Of a DNA stretch of 51,590 bases, positions 28,608 through 36,872 are shown piece by piece. The translations under genes were made by a program, and so were the position numbers. Each line of letters opens with the position of its first letter. Within the stretch, counting starts at the first letter, position 1. The stretch lies in IMG/VR virus record IMGVR_UViG_3300036859_000764, positions 1 through 51,590 of that record. One strand, 5' to 3'. This DNA comes from a virus. The notes beneath the pieces were generated by a model that was given only the letters and a program-made list of their open reading frames with translations, was not told where the DNA came from and made no database searches.

Positions 28608-28703
28608 TCAGGCGGTCTCCTGTTGTGACACTCGAAAAAGCCGAACAACCGTCACGTCGTGGCGCGCGGTGGCGTTCAAGATGTGGGAAGCGTCGAGAGT
28701 CAT
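28608..28703 (-). CDS. 31-residue microprotein
   Basis: The ATG at 28703 overlaps the stop of the preceding gene as ATGA, and the frame stays open to 28608, just before the next gene with its own ribosome site (ACAGGAGACC). The product is MTLDASHILNATARHDVTVV plus a short basic tail. Overlap and in-frame linkage make it likely to be translated. Function unknown. Confidence 0.55.
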   Translation of the reverse strand: MTLDASHILNATARHDVTVVRLFRVSQQETA

Positions 28704-29050
28704 GTCCTGAGTGGCCGCACCTTGAAAAAGGGTGGCTCGCCGAGCTCCGGGACGTCGGCCATCAGGCGGCGAGAGAGTCGGCTCGTGATGTGGTCGTTGA
28801 TCTTGTAGCCGTCCGCGTCCGGGCCCACACGCACGCCGGCATCGAAGCGGATCGCGTGGCAGATAGCGTCGATGCTGTAGTGGTGGTACCCGCGCCCCTT
28901 CAGGAGTAGGGCGCGCCGTAGTGCCTCGCGGTAGACCGTCTTGCCATCGTCGGAGGTGAGCCACGCCTCGAACTCCTGCTGCGGATCGAGCGGGCGGCGC
29001 GGCCCGCAGGCGATCTCGGCCGGCGTGAAGTCGAGGGAACCCTGCTCCAT
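28700..29050 (-). CDS. Conserved-looking phage protein
   Basis: This 116-aa protein starts MEQGSLDFTPAEIACGPRRP. A helical segment EFEAWLTSDDGKTVYREALR is followed by YHHYSIDAICHAIRFDAGVR and DHITSRLSRRLMADVPELGE. The last motif style (SRLSRRLMAD.PEL) recurs in small phage proteins of unknown role, often near replication genes. It follows a 78-aa gene with a short gap. Confidence 0.6.
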   Translation of the reverse strand: MEQGSLDFTPAEIACGPRRPLDPQQEFEAWLTSDDGKTVYREALRRALLLKGRGYHHYSIDAICHAIRFDAGVRVGPDADGYKINDHITSRLSRRLMADVPELGEPPFFKVRPLRT

Positions 29051-29059
29051 GGCCTTGGG

Positions 29060-29296
29060 TCAGTGCGGGTCTTTGGGTCCGAATACGAATGGGGCGGGCG
29101 TAGCTCGGGCTAGGGCCATGCCCGCCCCACCGTCCGCGCATCGCCCAGGATTGGGCGGTCGCGTCTGTGCCGGTTCCTCCGGCCCGTCGTTGTACTTGTT
29201 GAGGCAGGACGTGCGCCCACAGAGAGGATGGCGCGGACCATCTCGGCCCGAGAAGAGGATCGGGCGCTCGCGCACGCCGGCCGGCGCGGTGCTCAC
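29060..29296 (-). CDS. Possible small protein overlapping HNH gene
   Basis: This 78-aa frame starts at GTG overlapping the HNH gene's stop as GTGAGC, the same junction as other genes here. It reads MSTAPAGVRERPILFSGRDG, then a Cys- and Pro-rich tail. The sequence is low in hydrophobic residues and may be real or a remnant. Coding evidence is weak outside the junction. Confidence 0.45.
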   Translation of the reverse strand: MSTAPAGVRERPILFSGRDGPRHPLCGRTSCLNKYNDGPEEPAQTRPPNPGRCADGGAGMALARATPAPFVFGPKDPH

Positions 29297-29724
29297 GCCG
29301 GTAACTCCATCGCGAATGACCCGTCCTCCTCGCGCACCCTGGTCATGGCGTGGTGGCGCCCGTGCTCCGACGCCGTCAACCGCTCAAGGTTCTCCAGCCG
29401 GTTGTCGGTCTTGTCCTCGTTCTTGTGGTGGACCAACTCGCCGGGACCGAGCGGTCCGTTGGCCGCGACCCATACGATGTCGTGCTCGTAGGCGTAGCCG
29501 TTCCCGAACGCTAGGGGGTGACCAGCTCCGACCCGGACGAGGACGTAGCCGTGAGACGAGAGCATCCGCCCCTCGTTCCACCGTCCGTTCGCCGCGCCTC
29601 GCGCGTGGTTTCCGTGCCGGCCGCGGAGATCCACTCCGATCGACTCCGGCCCATACTTCGCGGCCTTCATTCGCTCCCGGTGCCGCCTCTTTCGGGCGCG
29701 CGCCTTCTCGGGATCACGAGGCAT
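29293..29724 (-). CDS. HNH endonuclease
   Basis: This 143-aa protein starts MPRDPEKARARKRRHRERMK. A basic N-terminus leads to an HNH_3-type domain with LVHHKNEDKTDNRLENLERL and SEHGRHHAMTR, including the HH and N-x-x-x-NL signature. It overlaps the DUF5131 gene by 11 bases, so it is embedded in the operon rather than inserted between units. Homing or packaging-associated endonuclease roles are both known for such proteins. Confidence 0.8.
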   Translation of the reverse strand: MPRDPEKARARKRRHRERMKAAKYGPESIGVDLRGRHGNHARGAANGRWNEGRMLSSHGYVLVRVGAGHPLAFGNGYAYEHDIVWVAANGPLGPGELVHHKNEDKTDNRLENLERLTASEHGRHHAMTRVREEDGSFAMELPA

Positions 29725-30724
29725 CGGGAAACTCTCGAATCTGAAGATCAGGCGGAAAGCACTCGAAGTGTCCGCCCTTGGAGTTGTGGACGCAGCGGTT
29801 CGACGCGCCTCCCTGTTTGTAGAAGCACGCCACGCCGGCGGCCTTACACTGCCTGACCGTGGATCGCGCCCACGCCACGTCGAAGGGCCGCGCGCCGGGC
29901 CCGCTCTCGCCGCCGACGATGACCCAGTCGAGGATCGGCTCGTCGTGCGGTTCCTCCGGCCGAGAGCAGTCACAGTCGCAGCGGTAGAACCATCCGGTGA
30001 AGTCCACGCCAGCGAGCGCGGGCTCGTAGGACACGAAGCGCTTCGCGGCGGGCGTCTGTAGCAGGAGCGGGATCCGCGCGTCGGCCGTGGCCTGGTCCTC
30101 GACGGAGGTGCCGAGCCAGACGTTCGGAAGCGGCCACGGTTGGACGTGGCTCAGGTGTCTCTCGTCCTTCGTCCAGAAGCGGTCTTGGTCGCCCAGTGGG
30201 CCCGCGAGGATCTTCTCGGCCGCCATGAGCACCTGGTCCTGGCGGTCCTCGCCCTCCGTCTCCGCTGGCATGTCGACCTGTATCTCGTCCACCTTGAAGG
30301 TCTGCGCCGCTGCCGGTTGCCAGCGCTCGAGCATGTACGCCCGCATCCGCTCCGGGCGCTTCGTGAGCACCTGATACGTGTGCCATGGCGAGAGGGCCAT
30401 CACGGCGAAGACCTGGTCGATGGCCTCGTCTGGGAGCGACTCGTGGAAGAGGTCGCTCATGCTGTTGACGAAGATCCGGCGCGGCTTCTTCCAGCGCAGC
30501 GGGACGTCGAGCATCTTCGGGATCAACTCCGCCTTGCCGGTCCATCGCGGGCCGTGCGGCGTGGCTTGAGCGAACGCCTTGCCGGTGGTCGGCGAGCGCA
30601 TCTCCGGAAGGTTCCGCGCCGCCAGCCGCTCCGCGTAGCAGTTGCGGCAGCCTTCCGAGACGCGAGTACATCCCCGCGTCGGATTCCAAGTCGCGTTGGT
30701 CCACTCGATCGAGGTCTCGCTCAC
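29714..30724 (-). CDS. DUF5131 (phage Gp37/Gp68) family protein
   Basis: This 336-aa protein starts at a GTG that overlaps the previous stop as GTGA (SIEWTNATWNPTRGCTRVSE). The Cys motif GCTRVSEGCRNCYAERLA near the N-terminus is the family hallmark and resembles radical-SAM type iron-sulfur clusters. Later motifs include MSDLFHESLPDEAIDQVFAV and VIVGGESGPGARPFDVAWAR. Members occur in phages and in mobile islands; activity is not established. The family sits here with SLOG and zinc proteins, suggesting a linked module. Confidence 0.85.
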   Translation of the reverse strand: MSETSIEWTNATWNPTRGCTRVSEGCRNCYAERLAARNLPEMRSPTTGKAFAQATPHGPRWTGKAELIPKMLDVPLRWKKPRRIFVNSMSDLFHESLPDEAIDQVFAVMALSPWHTYQVLTKRPERMRAYMLERWQPAAAQTFKVDEIQVDMPAETEGEDRQDQVLMAAEKILAGPLGDQDRFWTKDERHLSHVQPWPLPNVWLGTSVEDQATADARIPLLLQTPAAKRFVSYEPALAGVDFTGWFYRCDCDCSRPEEPHDEPILDWVIVGGESGPGARPFDVAWARSTVRQCKAAGVACFYKQGGASNRCVHNSKGGHFECFPPDLQIREFPDAS

Positions 30725-30882
30725 CGCGTCCGCCTCTCGTATTCCTTGAGGCAGTCCGGACAAGTCGCCTCCCCGTTAATCCGCACCATGAGATTCAGCG
30801 CTGCCCGCGGACCCTTCTTCGCGCAGACGGGCGCTTCGCACAGCCATAACCACATGGCGGGCTCCATCTCCGCGAGCTTCAT
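30721..30882 (-). CDS. 53-residue zinc-ribbon protein
   Basis: This 53-aa protein starts MKLAEMEPAMWLWLCEAPVC and carries CxxxxC and CPDC pairs at both ends. The ATG overlaps the SLOG gene stop and the end overlaps the DUF5131 start, so it is co-translated in the middle of a cluster. It may be an accessory subunit; no family recognised. Confidence 0.65.
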   Translation of the reverse strand: MKLAEMEPAMWLWLCEAPVCAKKGPRAALNLMVRINGEATCPDCLKEYERRTR

Positions 30883-31232
30883 CCGTGCTTGACCGACCAC
30901 GGCTTGCCGTGGATGCGGGCCCACTGGAGGGCGTTGTCGGTCCCGTGCGTGATGTGGCGGCCGCGCTCCTCGGTGCACGCCTTCTTGTGGCAGTCGACGG
31001 CGAAGGCGGCAACGCGATCGCTGGCGGCCACGAGACGACCGTTCCGCTCGTAGGCGCGCTTGCCGAACTCCCGTCGTGACTCCTCGGTGCCGTACTCGGG
31101 GAGCCCGACCCGGTCGACGTTGAAGCTGGTCACCTTCCGGCCGGTCGCGAGGCAGTAGTTATAGGCGGTGCGGTCGACGCCGCCGGCGTCCCCCGTGAGG
31201 ACCTCGTCCTCGGGCGGGGCCACTCCCGACAC
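30879..31232 (-). CDS. SLOG-fold (DUF2493 / YspA-like) protein, N-terminally short
   Basis: This 117-aa protein contains VLTGDAGGVDRTAYNYCLAT and the closing RNGRLVAASDRVAAFAVDC. The G-G-x-D and ADxVxAF-like segments match DUF2493 SLOG proteins, which bind nucleotides or nucleotide-derived signals. The usual first strand is missing. A GTG start is used, and a neighbouring frame begins MTPERQKE with an ATG overlapping the upstream stop, so the N-terminus may be frameshifted or truncated. SLOG proteins occur in phage and anti-phage contexts. Confidence 0.7.
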   Translation of the reverse strand: MSGVAPPEDEVLTGDAGGVDRTAYNYCLATGRKVTSFNVDRVGLPEYGTEESRREFGKRAYERNGRLVAASDRVAAFAVDCHKKACTEERGRHITHGTDNALQWARIHGKPWSVKHG

Positions 31233-31254
31233 CGCTCCTTCTGCCGTTCGGGCG

Positions 31255-31518
31255 TCATGTCGTAGCCTTGCGCTCCGCCATCTCGGCCCCTACCGTGGCC
31301 CGATGTGGTCGGCAGTAGTCCTTCTCGACTCGTGGGCTCCACGTGCAGCGGTAGCACATGGGGACGTCGCACGTCTGGCCCGCCTTGGGGCCGGTGAGTG
31401 GGAAATCGCAGAGCCGGTTCGACGGGGCGCCGCAGTAGGCGCACTTCTTCGGCCGGCGGCTACCACTGCTGCAGACGATTCCGGTGAAACCGTCACCCTT
31501 GATCGGCGTGCAGGGCAT
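31255..31518 (-). CDS. Zinc-binding small protein
   Basis: This 87-aa protein starts MPCTPIKGDGFTGIVCSSGS. Two zinc sites are suggested by CAYCGAPSNRLC, then TCDVPMCYRCT and DYCRPH. No catalytic motif. ATGA overlap with the upstream 103-aa gene. Role unknown, but it belongs to the zinc-rich cluster with the SLOG and DUF5131 genes. Confidence 0.65.
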   Translation of the reverse strand: MPCTPIKGDGFTGIVCSSGSRRPKKCAYCGAPSNRLCDFPLTGPKAGQTCDVPMCYRCTWSPRVEKDYCRPHRATVGAEMAERKATT

Positions 31519-31829
31519 CAGCGCACCTTCCTGTACGGATCGTCGCTGTCCCCAACCTCTGGTCGGAAGCGGAATCCTCGCGAGAGGTTCTTCAGCAAGA
31601 CGCCGATGTCGGCCCCTGGCGAAATGAGGGCCTTGACTTCCGCGTCAGTCGCGTAGCCGATGACGACGTCGTGCAGCAGGCGAGCCTTCGCGATCTCGGA
31701 CGATGCTGCGATCTTGGTGACGACTACTTCGGCCGGGTCGTAAGCCTTCATCCGATCTAGGTTGTCCTCCTGCAAGATGACGAAGATGCTGTATTCGGTG
31801 GCGGAGATGGTGAATGGGATCACGAGCAT
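31518..31829 (-). CDS. Hypothetical protein after SbcC-like gene
   Basis: This 103-aa protein starts MLVIPFTISATEYSIFVILQ. A beta-rich N-terminus leads to helices (EVVVTKIAASSEIAKARLLH, then YATDAEVKALISPGADIGVL). It overlaps the SbcC-like stop as ATGA, so it is translated with the recombination genes. No family recognised. Confidence 0.6.
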   Translation of the reverse strand: MLVIPFTISATEYSIFVILQEDNLDRMKAYDPAEVVVTKIAASSEIAKARLLHDVVIGYATDAEVKALISPGADIGVLLKNLSRGFRFRPEVGDSDDPYRKVR

Positions 31830-34309
31830 CACGCGGCCTCCGGAGTGATGCGCCCGTCCGCCACCATCAGACGCACGTCCGCGCGCTCCCAGACCTCCGG
31901 TGAGTGCGCCACGAAGAGGCACTGCTCGAAGCCCCCGAGATCCATCGCCCGGCGCAGCATCTCGATGTAGTGCTGGGCGTTCTCGGGGTCGAGGGCGCCG
32001 GCGGTCTCGTCACGCCAGAGGGTTCGGTACTGGATGCTGTTCTTGCGTGCATTGAAAATGCTGAGACCCAGGCCGATGGCCTCGGCCACGATGACGCCCT
32101 CGCCACCGGACAGGCCCTCGATCTTCTGGTGGGCGATCCCGCGGTCGGCGTCGTACACCCGGATCTCGAACGTCTCTGCGAACTCCCCCGGCGCCGTCTT
32201 CTTCTCCCGGAGCGTCTCCAGGTGGACGCTGAACCGCGGCCCGTAGCAGGCCGTCAGGAGGTCGTTGCAGAGGCGGGAGACCTCGGGGCCGGCGGCGTCG
32301 ATTTCGAGGGCCTGCACGCCATCCCGGCCGAGGGCGCGCTCGAGGATCGTCCAGTCGGAGAGGTGGAGGGCGGCCTCGTCCAGGCCCTTACGCGCCTCCT
32401 CCAACTCCTTGCCCATGGTGGCGGCGTGCTCGACGGCGGCGGCCAGTTTCCCGCGGTTCTCGTCGGCGGTGCGCAGGCTGGCCTCGGCACTGCTGCGCTG
32501 TCTGGCCCAGTCATTGACCCTGGCGAACTCGATGCCGACGCTCAGTCCGCCGAGGCTCTCGGCCGCCTCGTGCTCCTTCGTCGCGTCCGCGAGCCGCTTC
32601 TGGGACTCCCGTAGGCGCTCCTTGGCGGCCTTCACCTTCTCGTCCGCGTCGAGTAGCGCCTCGGTGAGGTCCTGCTGGATGCTGGCCGTCTCGGCGTCGA
32701 TCTGCTTCCGCAACCCCTCGGCGGCCTGGACGTCCGCCTCGAGCGCGCGGTCGAGGGAGGTCCGCTCGGCGTCGGTCTCCCGCAGTTGCCGCGCCGCGGT
32801 GGCGAGGACTTCGGCCAGAGCCGCGGTCCGCTGCGCCGTGGGGATGCGGAACACGATCTGGCCGAGGCGGGCCGCGGCCTCGTCTTCCTCCGTGTGGATC
32901 CGCGCTACGCGGTCGTCGAGGGCGGCCGCCTTCTGCCGCGCCTCCTCCGTCTGGGCGATGGTGGCGGGGTCGACCCTCACGTCGGCGATCGCCAGCTTCG
33001 CGTCCCGGGCGCCCTTCAGGAGAGGGCATCTCGCCGACAGGTCAACGTTGATCTTGTGTGGTATGCCCGCGGAGGATCCGGCACCTGTCCACGTCAATGA
33101 CTCCGAGCACGGGGCTTGGTCGATGAGCCCGGCCTGCTTCCGCAGTTCCCGGATCCGCGCGAGGGCCGCGTTCTCCGCGTCTTCGAGGCGCCGCTCCGCC
33201 CCGGCGAGTTCCGCCGCCGCCACGTCCTTCTGCTGGTGGAGGGCGGTGTACCCCTGGATCCTGGCCTTGACGCTGGCCTCCTCGGCGCGGAGGTCGGTGA
33301 TCTCCTGCTCGGCGGCCTGGACCGCGGGGGCCTCGTCCATCGTCTTTCTCAGGTCGTCGACGCGCTTCGAGAGGGCCTTCGCCGCCTCGTCGTGGCGCTC
33401 CTGTGCCCGCTGCCGCATCACGTCGGGGTCCCGGCTCCCGATGGCCTGCCGGCGCTTCAGGGCGGTACCTTGGGCCACCGCGCCCAGGGACTCCGCGGCG
33501 CTCAGGGCGTCCCGGGCTGCGGCGTACTCGCGCGTGGCGGACTGGCGGGCCATCTCGAGCCGCACAAGCCGCTCCTGGGCGCCCTTGGCGCGCTCCAGTG
33601 CCGAGATGGCTGCGGCCTCTTCCTCACGGGCGGTCTGGAGGGCGCCGGCCGCCTTCTCGGCATCCTCCCGAGCGCGCTCGAGCTCGGCGGTCAGGGCCGG
33701 GAGTTGCCCCACCTCCTCCTCCCGGATAGACACCTCGCGGCGCAGGGCGGCCAGGGCGGTCTCAATCTTCTGGCGCCGCTCCTTCGCCCGGCCGGCCAGC
33801 GCTTCGAGGTGGCCGAGGCCCAGGAGTTCCGCGAACAGCTTCTTCCGCTCGGACGGCTTCGCCCCGATGAGGCTGCCAACTTTCGACTGAGCCGAAAAGA
33901 CGCTCGCGAGGAAGAGGTCCTCCGTGCCGAACAGCCGCCGAATCTCCTTCTCGTAGTCGTCCGCCTTCCCGTTGGTGACCGGCTCCCCGTTCCGGAACAC
34001 GTACCCTTCGGTCTTCTCGCGCGCGGCGTCCACCTGCAGGCGGACCTTCAGGAAGTCGGGGGGCGAGCCGCCGTCCACGAAGTCCGCCTCGATGAACGAG
34101 TCCCCGTGCGTCCAGTTGTAGAGGGACCCCGGGCGGGTCGGGAACGCCTTGTAGAGGAGTGCGGGGGTCGCTTCCAAGGCGGTGCTCTTGCCCGCGCCGT
34201 TGCGCCCCACGAGCGCGATGAGCCCCGGGCCGAGTTGGTCGAAGTCGATGCGGACCGGCTCCCCGTTGAAGCGCGTGAGCCCGGCGAACGCCAGCTTGCG
34301 GAGCCTCAC
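31829..34309 (-). CDS. SbcC/Rad50-like SMC ATPase subunit
   Basis: This 826-aa protein starts at a GTG overlapping the upstream stop (RLRKLAFAGLTRFNGEPVRI). It has the ABC/SMC layout: Walker A GRNGAGKS at residues 35-42, long paired coiled coils, an ABC signature LSGGEGVIVAEAIGLG and Walker B in TLWRDETAGALDPEN near the C-terminus. Two Cys in the hinge region are about 26 residues apart (APCSESL and SARCPLL) instead of a tight CxxC zinc hook, so the hook may be altered. With the SbcD-like gene it likely forms a nuclease that opens DNA ends for recombination. Confidence 0.85.
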   Translation of the reverse strand: MRLRKLAFAGLTRFNGEPVRIDFDQLGPGLIALVGRNGAGKSTALEATPALLYKAFPTRPGSLYNWTHGDSFIEADFVDGGSPPDFLKVRLQVDAAREKTEGYVFRNGEPVTNGKADDYEKEIRRLFGTEDLFLASVFSAQSKVGSLIGAKPSERKKLFAELLGLGHLEALAGRAKERRQKIETALAALRREVSIREEEVGQLPALTAELERAREDAEKAAGALQTAREEEAAAISALERAKGAQERLVRLEMARQSATREYAAARDALSAAESLGAVAQGTALKRRQAIGSRDPDVMRQRAQERHDEAAKALSKRVDDLRKTMDEAPAVQAAEQEITDLRAEEASVKARIQGYTALHQQKDVAAAELAGAERRLEDAENAALARIRELRKQAGLIDQAPCSESLTWTGAGSSAGIPHKINVDLSARCPLLKGARDAKLAIADVRVDPATIAQTEEARQKAAALDDRVARIHTEEDEAAARLGQIVFRIPTAQRTAALAEVLATAARQLRETDAERTSLDRALEADVQAAEGLRKQIDAETASIQQDLTEALLDADEKVKAAKERLRESQKRLADATKEHEAAESLGGLSVGIEFARVNDWARQRSSAEASLRTADENRGKLAAAVEHAATMGKELEEARKGLDEAALHLSDWTILERALGRDGVQALEIDAAGPEVSRLCNDLLTACYGPRFSVHLETLREKKTAPGEFAETFEIRVYDADRGIAHQKIEGLSGGEGVIVAEAIGLGLSIFNARKNSIQYRTLWRDETAGALDPENAQHYIEMLRRAMDLGGFEQCLFVAHSPEVWERADVRLMVADGRITPEAA

Positions 34310-34557
34310 GACCGGTTCTCGGTGAGCGGGATGCTGTGGCGGATCATGGGCGCGACGTGCGTGGGCGCCTCGGACTGGTACGTTCGGTAGCGCTCCTCGT
34401 GCCCTGATGCATCGCAGTCCGTGCGGCGGCACCGCACTGCTTCGAGCGTGCGCACCTCGTAGAGCCCAGGCTTGACCATCCGGTACTCGTGAGCCTGAGG
34501 CTCGTCCACCATGACGGCCCACGAGTGGAGACCGATGACACAGAGGGGGTTACGCAC
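34306..34557 (-). CDS. DUF1660-like small protein
   Basis: This 83-aa protein starts at GTG (MRNPLCVIGLHSWAVMVDEP), eight bases before the end of the SbcD-like gene. Two Cys (RCRRTDCDASG) may bind metal. The opening LCVIGLHSW resembles small phage proteins of the DUF1660 type. Coupled between the SbcC- and SbcD-like genes. Role unknown. Confidence 0.65.
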   Translation of the reverse strand: MRNPLCVIGLHSWAVMVDEPQAHEYRMVKPGLYEVRTLEAVRCRRTDCDASGHEERYRTYQSEAPTHVAPMIRHSIPLTENRS

Positions 34558-35719
34558 CTGACGCCTCCCGCTCGATCTCGTCGAGCTTCTCGTTCAGCCG
34601 CTCCACCGTCGCCGGCGGCAGGACCTCTCCCTTCGCCTCGAAGTACGAGGCGACCTTCTCCTGCGTGGTGCGGGCCTCGGCGATGCTCGCGCTTCGGACG
34701 TGCGCCTGGTGCTCGACGACGACCTCGAGCTTCACGTCGGCGGCGCCCGCCTCTTCCAGCAGTTTCCGGAGCGCGCCCTCGTCGATGCTCCCGAGGTCCT
34801 GCGATCGGACCTTGTAGCGGAGACGGACGAGGGCCCCCGCGAGGCTCAGCGCGCTCGTGTCAGTACCGAGCACGTCGGCCGTGTCGCCGGTGGTGAAGTC
34901 AGCTTCGAGGAGAACGATCGCGCGCGCGGGCAACTCGCGGAACTCGTTGCTCACGAACTTGCCCGCATCATCGAAGGTGACGAGCCGCCATCCCTTCTGC
35001 TCGGGCTCTCCGAAGTTGTGGCGGATCGGGCTCCCGGAGTAGGCCACGCGCCCGTCCATCCACTCCTGCGTCTTGTGGACGTGACCCAGAGCAGCGTACT
35101 CGGCACCGATCTCCTGAATGGCGTAGGGCGAGAGTTCCACCGTCGTTCCCTGGATCACCTGGCCCGTGCTCATGACGGAACCCTGGACCATCGCGTGGGA
35201 GACGAAGATGGGGATGAGCCCTGCGTTGCGGACGCTGGCGGCCTCGGTGCGGAAGCCGATCAGGAGGTCCTCGGCGGTCTCGATCGTGGCCCGGCGCGTC
35301 GTCTCCGTGTCGACCACGGCGTCGAGGCCGGCGACGAGGTGCGCCTTGTCGAACCACGGCAGGGCCAGCATGGCGAACGGGCCCATCCGCGTTGACGTGC
35401 CGGGCCGGGTGGGCCGGTCCACGATCACGATGGGCGAGTCCGTCTGCAGCATGTTGAAGAGCGAGAGGTCGCCCGCGATGTCGTGGTTGCCCTTCACGCC
35501 AAACACGGGGGCGATGTCTGATGCGCTCATGAGGAAGCTGGCCAGGGCGATGCGGTCCGCCGGCGTGGAACGGCGGTCGAAGAAGTCGCCCGCGTGGACG
35601 ATGGCGTTGACCTTCTCATCGGCGGCCTGCTCGATGAAGGCGTCGAGGACGCGGGCGAGGTCCTGCGGCCGGCGCTGGTCGCAGAAATGGGTGTCGGAGA
35701 TGTGGGCGAGGCGGATCAC
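34550..35719 (-). CDS. SbcD/Mre11-like nuclease subunit
   Basis: This 389-aa protein starts at a GTG overlapping the previous stop (MIRLAHISDTHFCDQRRPQD). It carries the metallophosphoesterase motifs in order: D-x-H in HISDTHF, GDFFDR, GVKGNHDI, a His in IFVSHAM and GHVHKT. Its C-terminal half would bind DNA and the SbcC-like partner. It is truncated relative to host SbcD by lack of the long capping domain. Together they make 3' ends or remove hairpins during recombination. Confidence 0.85.
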   Translation of the reverse strand: MIRLAHISDTHFCDQRRPQDLARVLDAFIEQAADEKVNAIVHAGDFFDRRSTPADRIALASFLMSASDIAPVFGVKGNHDIAGDLSLFNMLQTDSPIVIVDRPTRPGTSTRMGPFAMLALPWFDKAHLVAGLDAVVDTETTRRATIETAEDLLIGFRTEAASVRNAGLIPIFVSHAMVQGSVMSTGQVIQGTTVELSPYAIQEIGAEYAALGHVHKTQEWMDGRVAYSGSPIRHNFGEPEQKGWRLVTFDDAGKFVSNEFRELPARAIVLLEADFTTGDTADVLGTDTSALSLAGALVRLRYKVRSQDLGSIDEGALRKLLEEAGAADVKLEVVVEHQAHVRSASIAEARTTQEKVASYFEAKGEVLPPATVERLNEKLDEIEREASGA

Positions 35720-36861
35720 TTGGAGCCGCCCGGGGTTGCCGCCGCCCACTTCGCGCGTACCTCGTCCGCCGTGAGGGTGGGCCAGCGCGGGATGCCGAGG
35801 CTCTTCAGCGTCTTGTGCGCCTCGTAGTCGAACGTGCGGCTCGGATAGCAACTCTCCGGGCACCGGATCACGCCGCCGAGCTTCGCCTTCGACTTCTCGG
35901 CGTCGCCCGGGGTAACCTCACGCTGACAGCCGCAGGCGCAACCGCATACGACGAGGCTCGGCGTGTCGAAGTCGGGCAGTTCCTCGTCGAGCGGGGCACT
36001 AGTCTGTTGAATCTCGGCGTCCTTCTTGGGTGGCTCCGCTGCCTTGGTGGTGGTCGGCGGTGGCGGTGGCGTCTTGTCGCCGTTCGCTTCCGACAGTTCC
36101 GGCACCGTGACCATCGACCGCTCTGCCGGAGGGAGCGCACCGAAGAGGCGACCCTCGTTGGCGAGCGTCTGCTGGATGGCGGCGCGCTTCTGGTCGGGGT
36201 CGCTGATGTCCCACACCTGGACGAGCTTGGGGACGATGAAGGGCTTGCGCTTGAGGTCGCTGACGTTGTAGCTGCCCAGGATCGCGAACAGATTGCGCAC
36301 GGCGGCCTCGATCGCGAGCGTCTGCACCTTGGCGTTGAGGAAGTGCCGGTCGATGGCGAGCCGTGCCGGGCTCATCCCTTTGATCTCGTCGGAGCCCTCG
36401 GACAGGTCGAGGTCGCGGTGTCCCGGGTACTGGCGCATCGCGCCGTCGAAGTCCTGGTGGTACAGGATGGCTTCGTAGTCGCGGTAGTGCGGGCGCGACT
36501 GGTCATCCTGACGGCGCAAAACCGGATTCGCGCCCGCCGCGGCCAGCAGCGCCAGCAGACCGCCCTTGCCCAGGGAGACCACGCCCTTCTTGACGTCGCC
36601 GTGGTACTTCTTGCTGAAGTAGCAGTGCGGGCCGTGGCCGCTGTATTCGTCGACCATCGCAATGGTCGGGTCGATCCAGACCGACCGAAGGCTGATCTGG
36701 TGGAAGGGTTTGACGAAGTCGACGCGCGCCACGGGAGTGAGGACGAAAGCGGCGTCCTCTGTCCGGAGTCGCTCGAGGATTTGCGAGAGCTCGGCCAGGT
36801 CGCCGAGCGGCCGTGCTGGGACGATGTCCCCCGCGGCCTTGACTACGATGGACTGAGACAT
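35716..36861 (-). CDS. Recombination-associated phage protein with zinc motif
   Basis: This 381-aa protein starts MSQSIVVKAAGDIVPARPLG with AGGAGG eight bases upstream. The middle part, with SPARLAIDRHFLNAKVQTLA and AIEAAVRNLFAILGSYNVSD, has the look of RecT/Redbeta-like or DdrB-type single-strand annealing proteins, but no family is certain. The C-terminal region has CGCACGCQREVTPGD and CPESCYPSRTF, a Cys-rich zinc site. Its place before SbcD/SbcC-like genes suggests a recombination pathway. The zinc tail is unusual for a known annealing protein. Confidence 0.55.
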   Translation of the reverse strand: MSQSIVVKAAGDIVPARPLGDLAELSQILERLRTEDAAFVLTPVARVDFVKPFHQISLRSVWIDPTIAMVDEYSGHGPHCYFSKKYHGDVKKGVVSLGKGGLLALLAAAGANPVLRRQDDQSRPHYRDYEAILYHQDFDGAMRQYPGHRDLDLSEGSDEIKGMSPARLAIDRHFLNAKVQTLAIEAAVRNLFAILGSYNVSDLKRKPFIVPKLVQVWDISDPDQKRAAIQQTLANEGRLFGALPPAERSMVTVPELSEANGDKTPPPPPTTTKAAEPPKKDAEIQQTSAPLDEELPDFDTPSLVVCGCACGCQREVTPGDAEKSKAKLGGVIRCPESCYPSRTFDYEAHKTLKSLGIPRWPTLTADEVRAKWAAATPGGSK

Positions 36862-36872
36862 ACGTACGCCTC

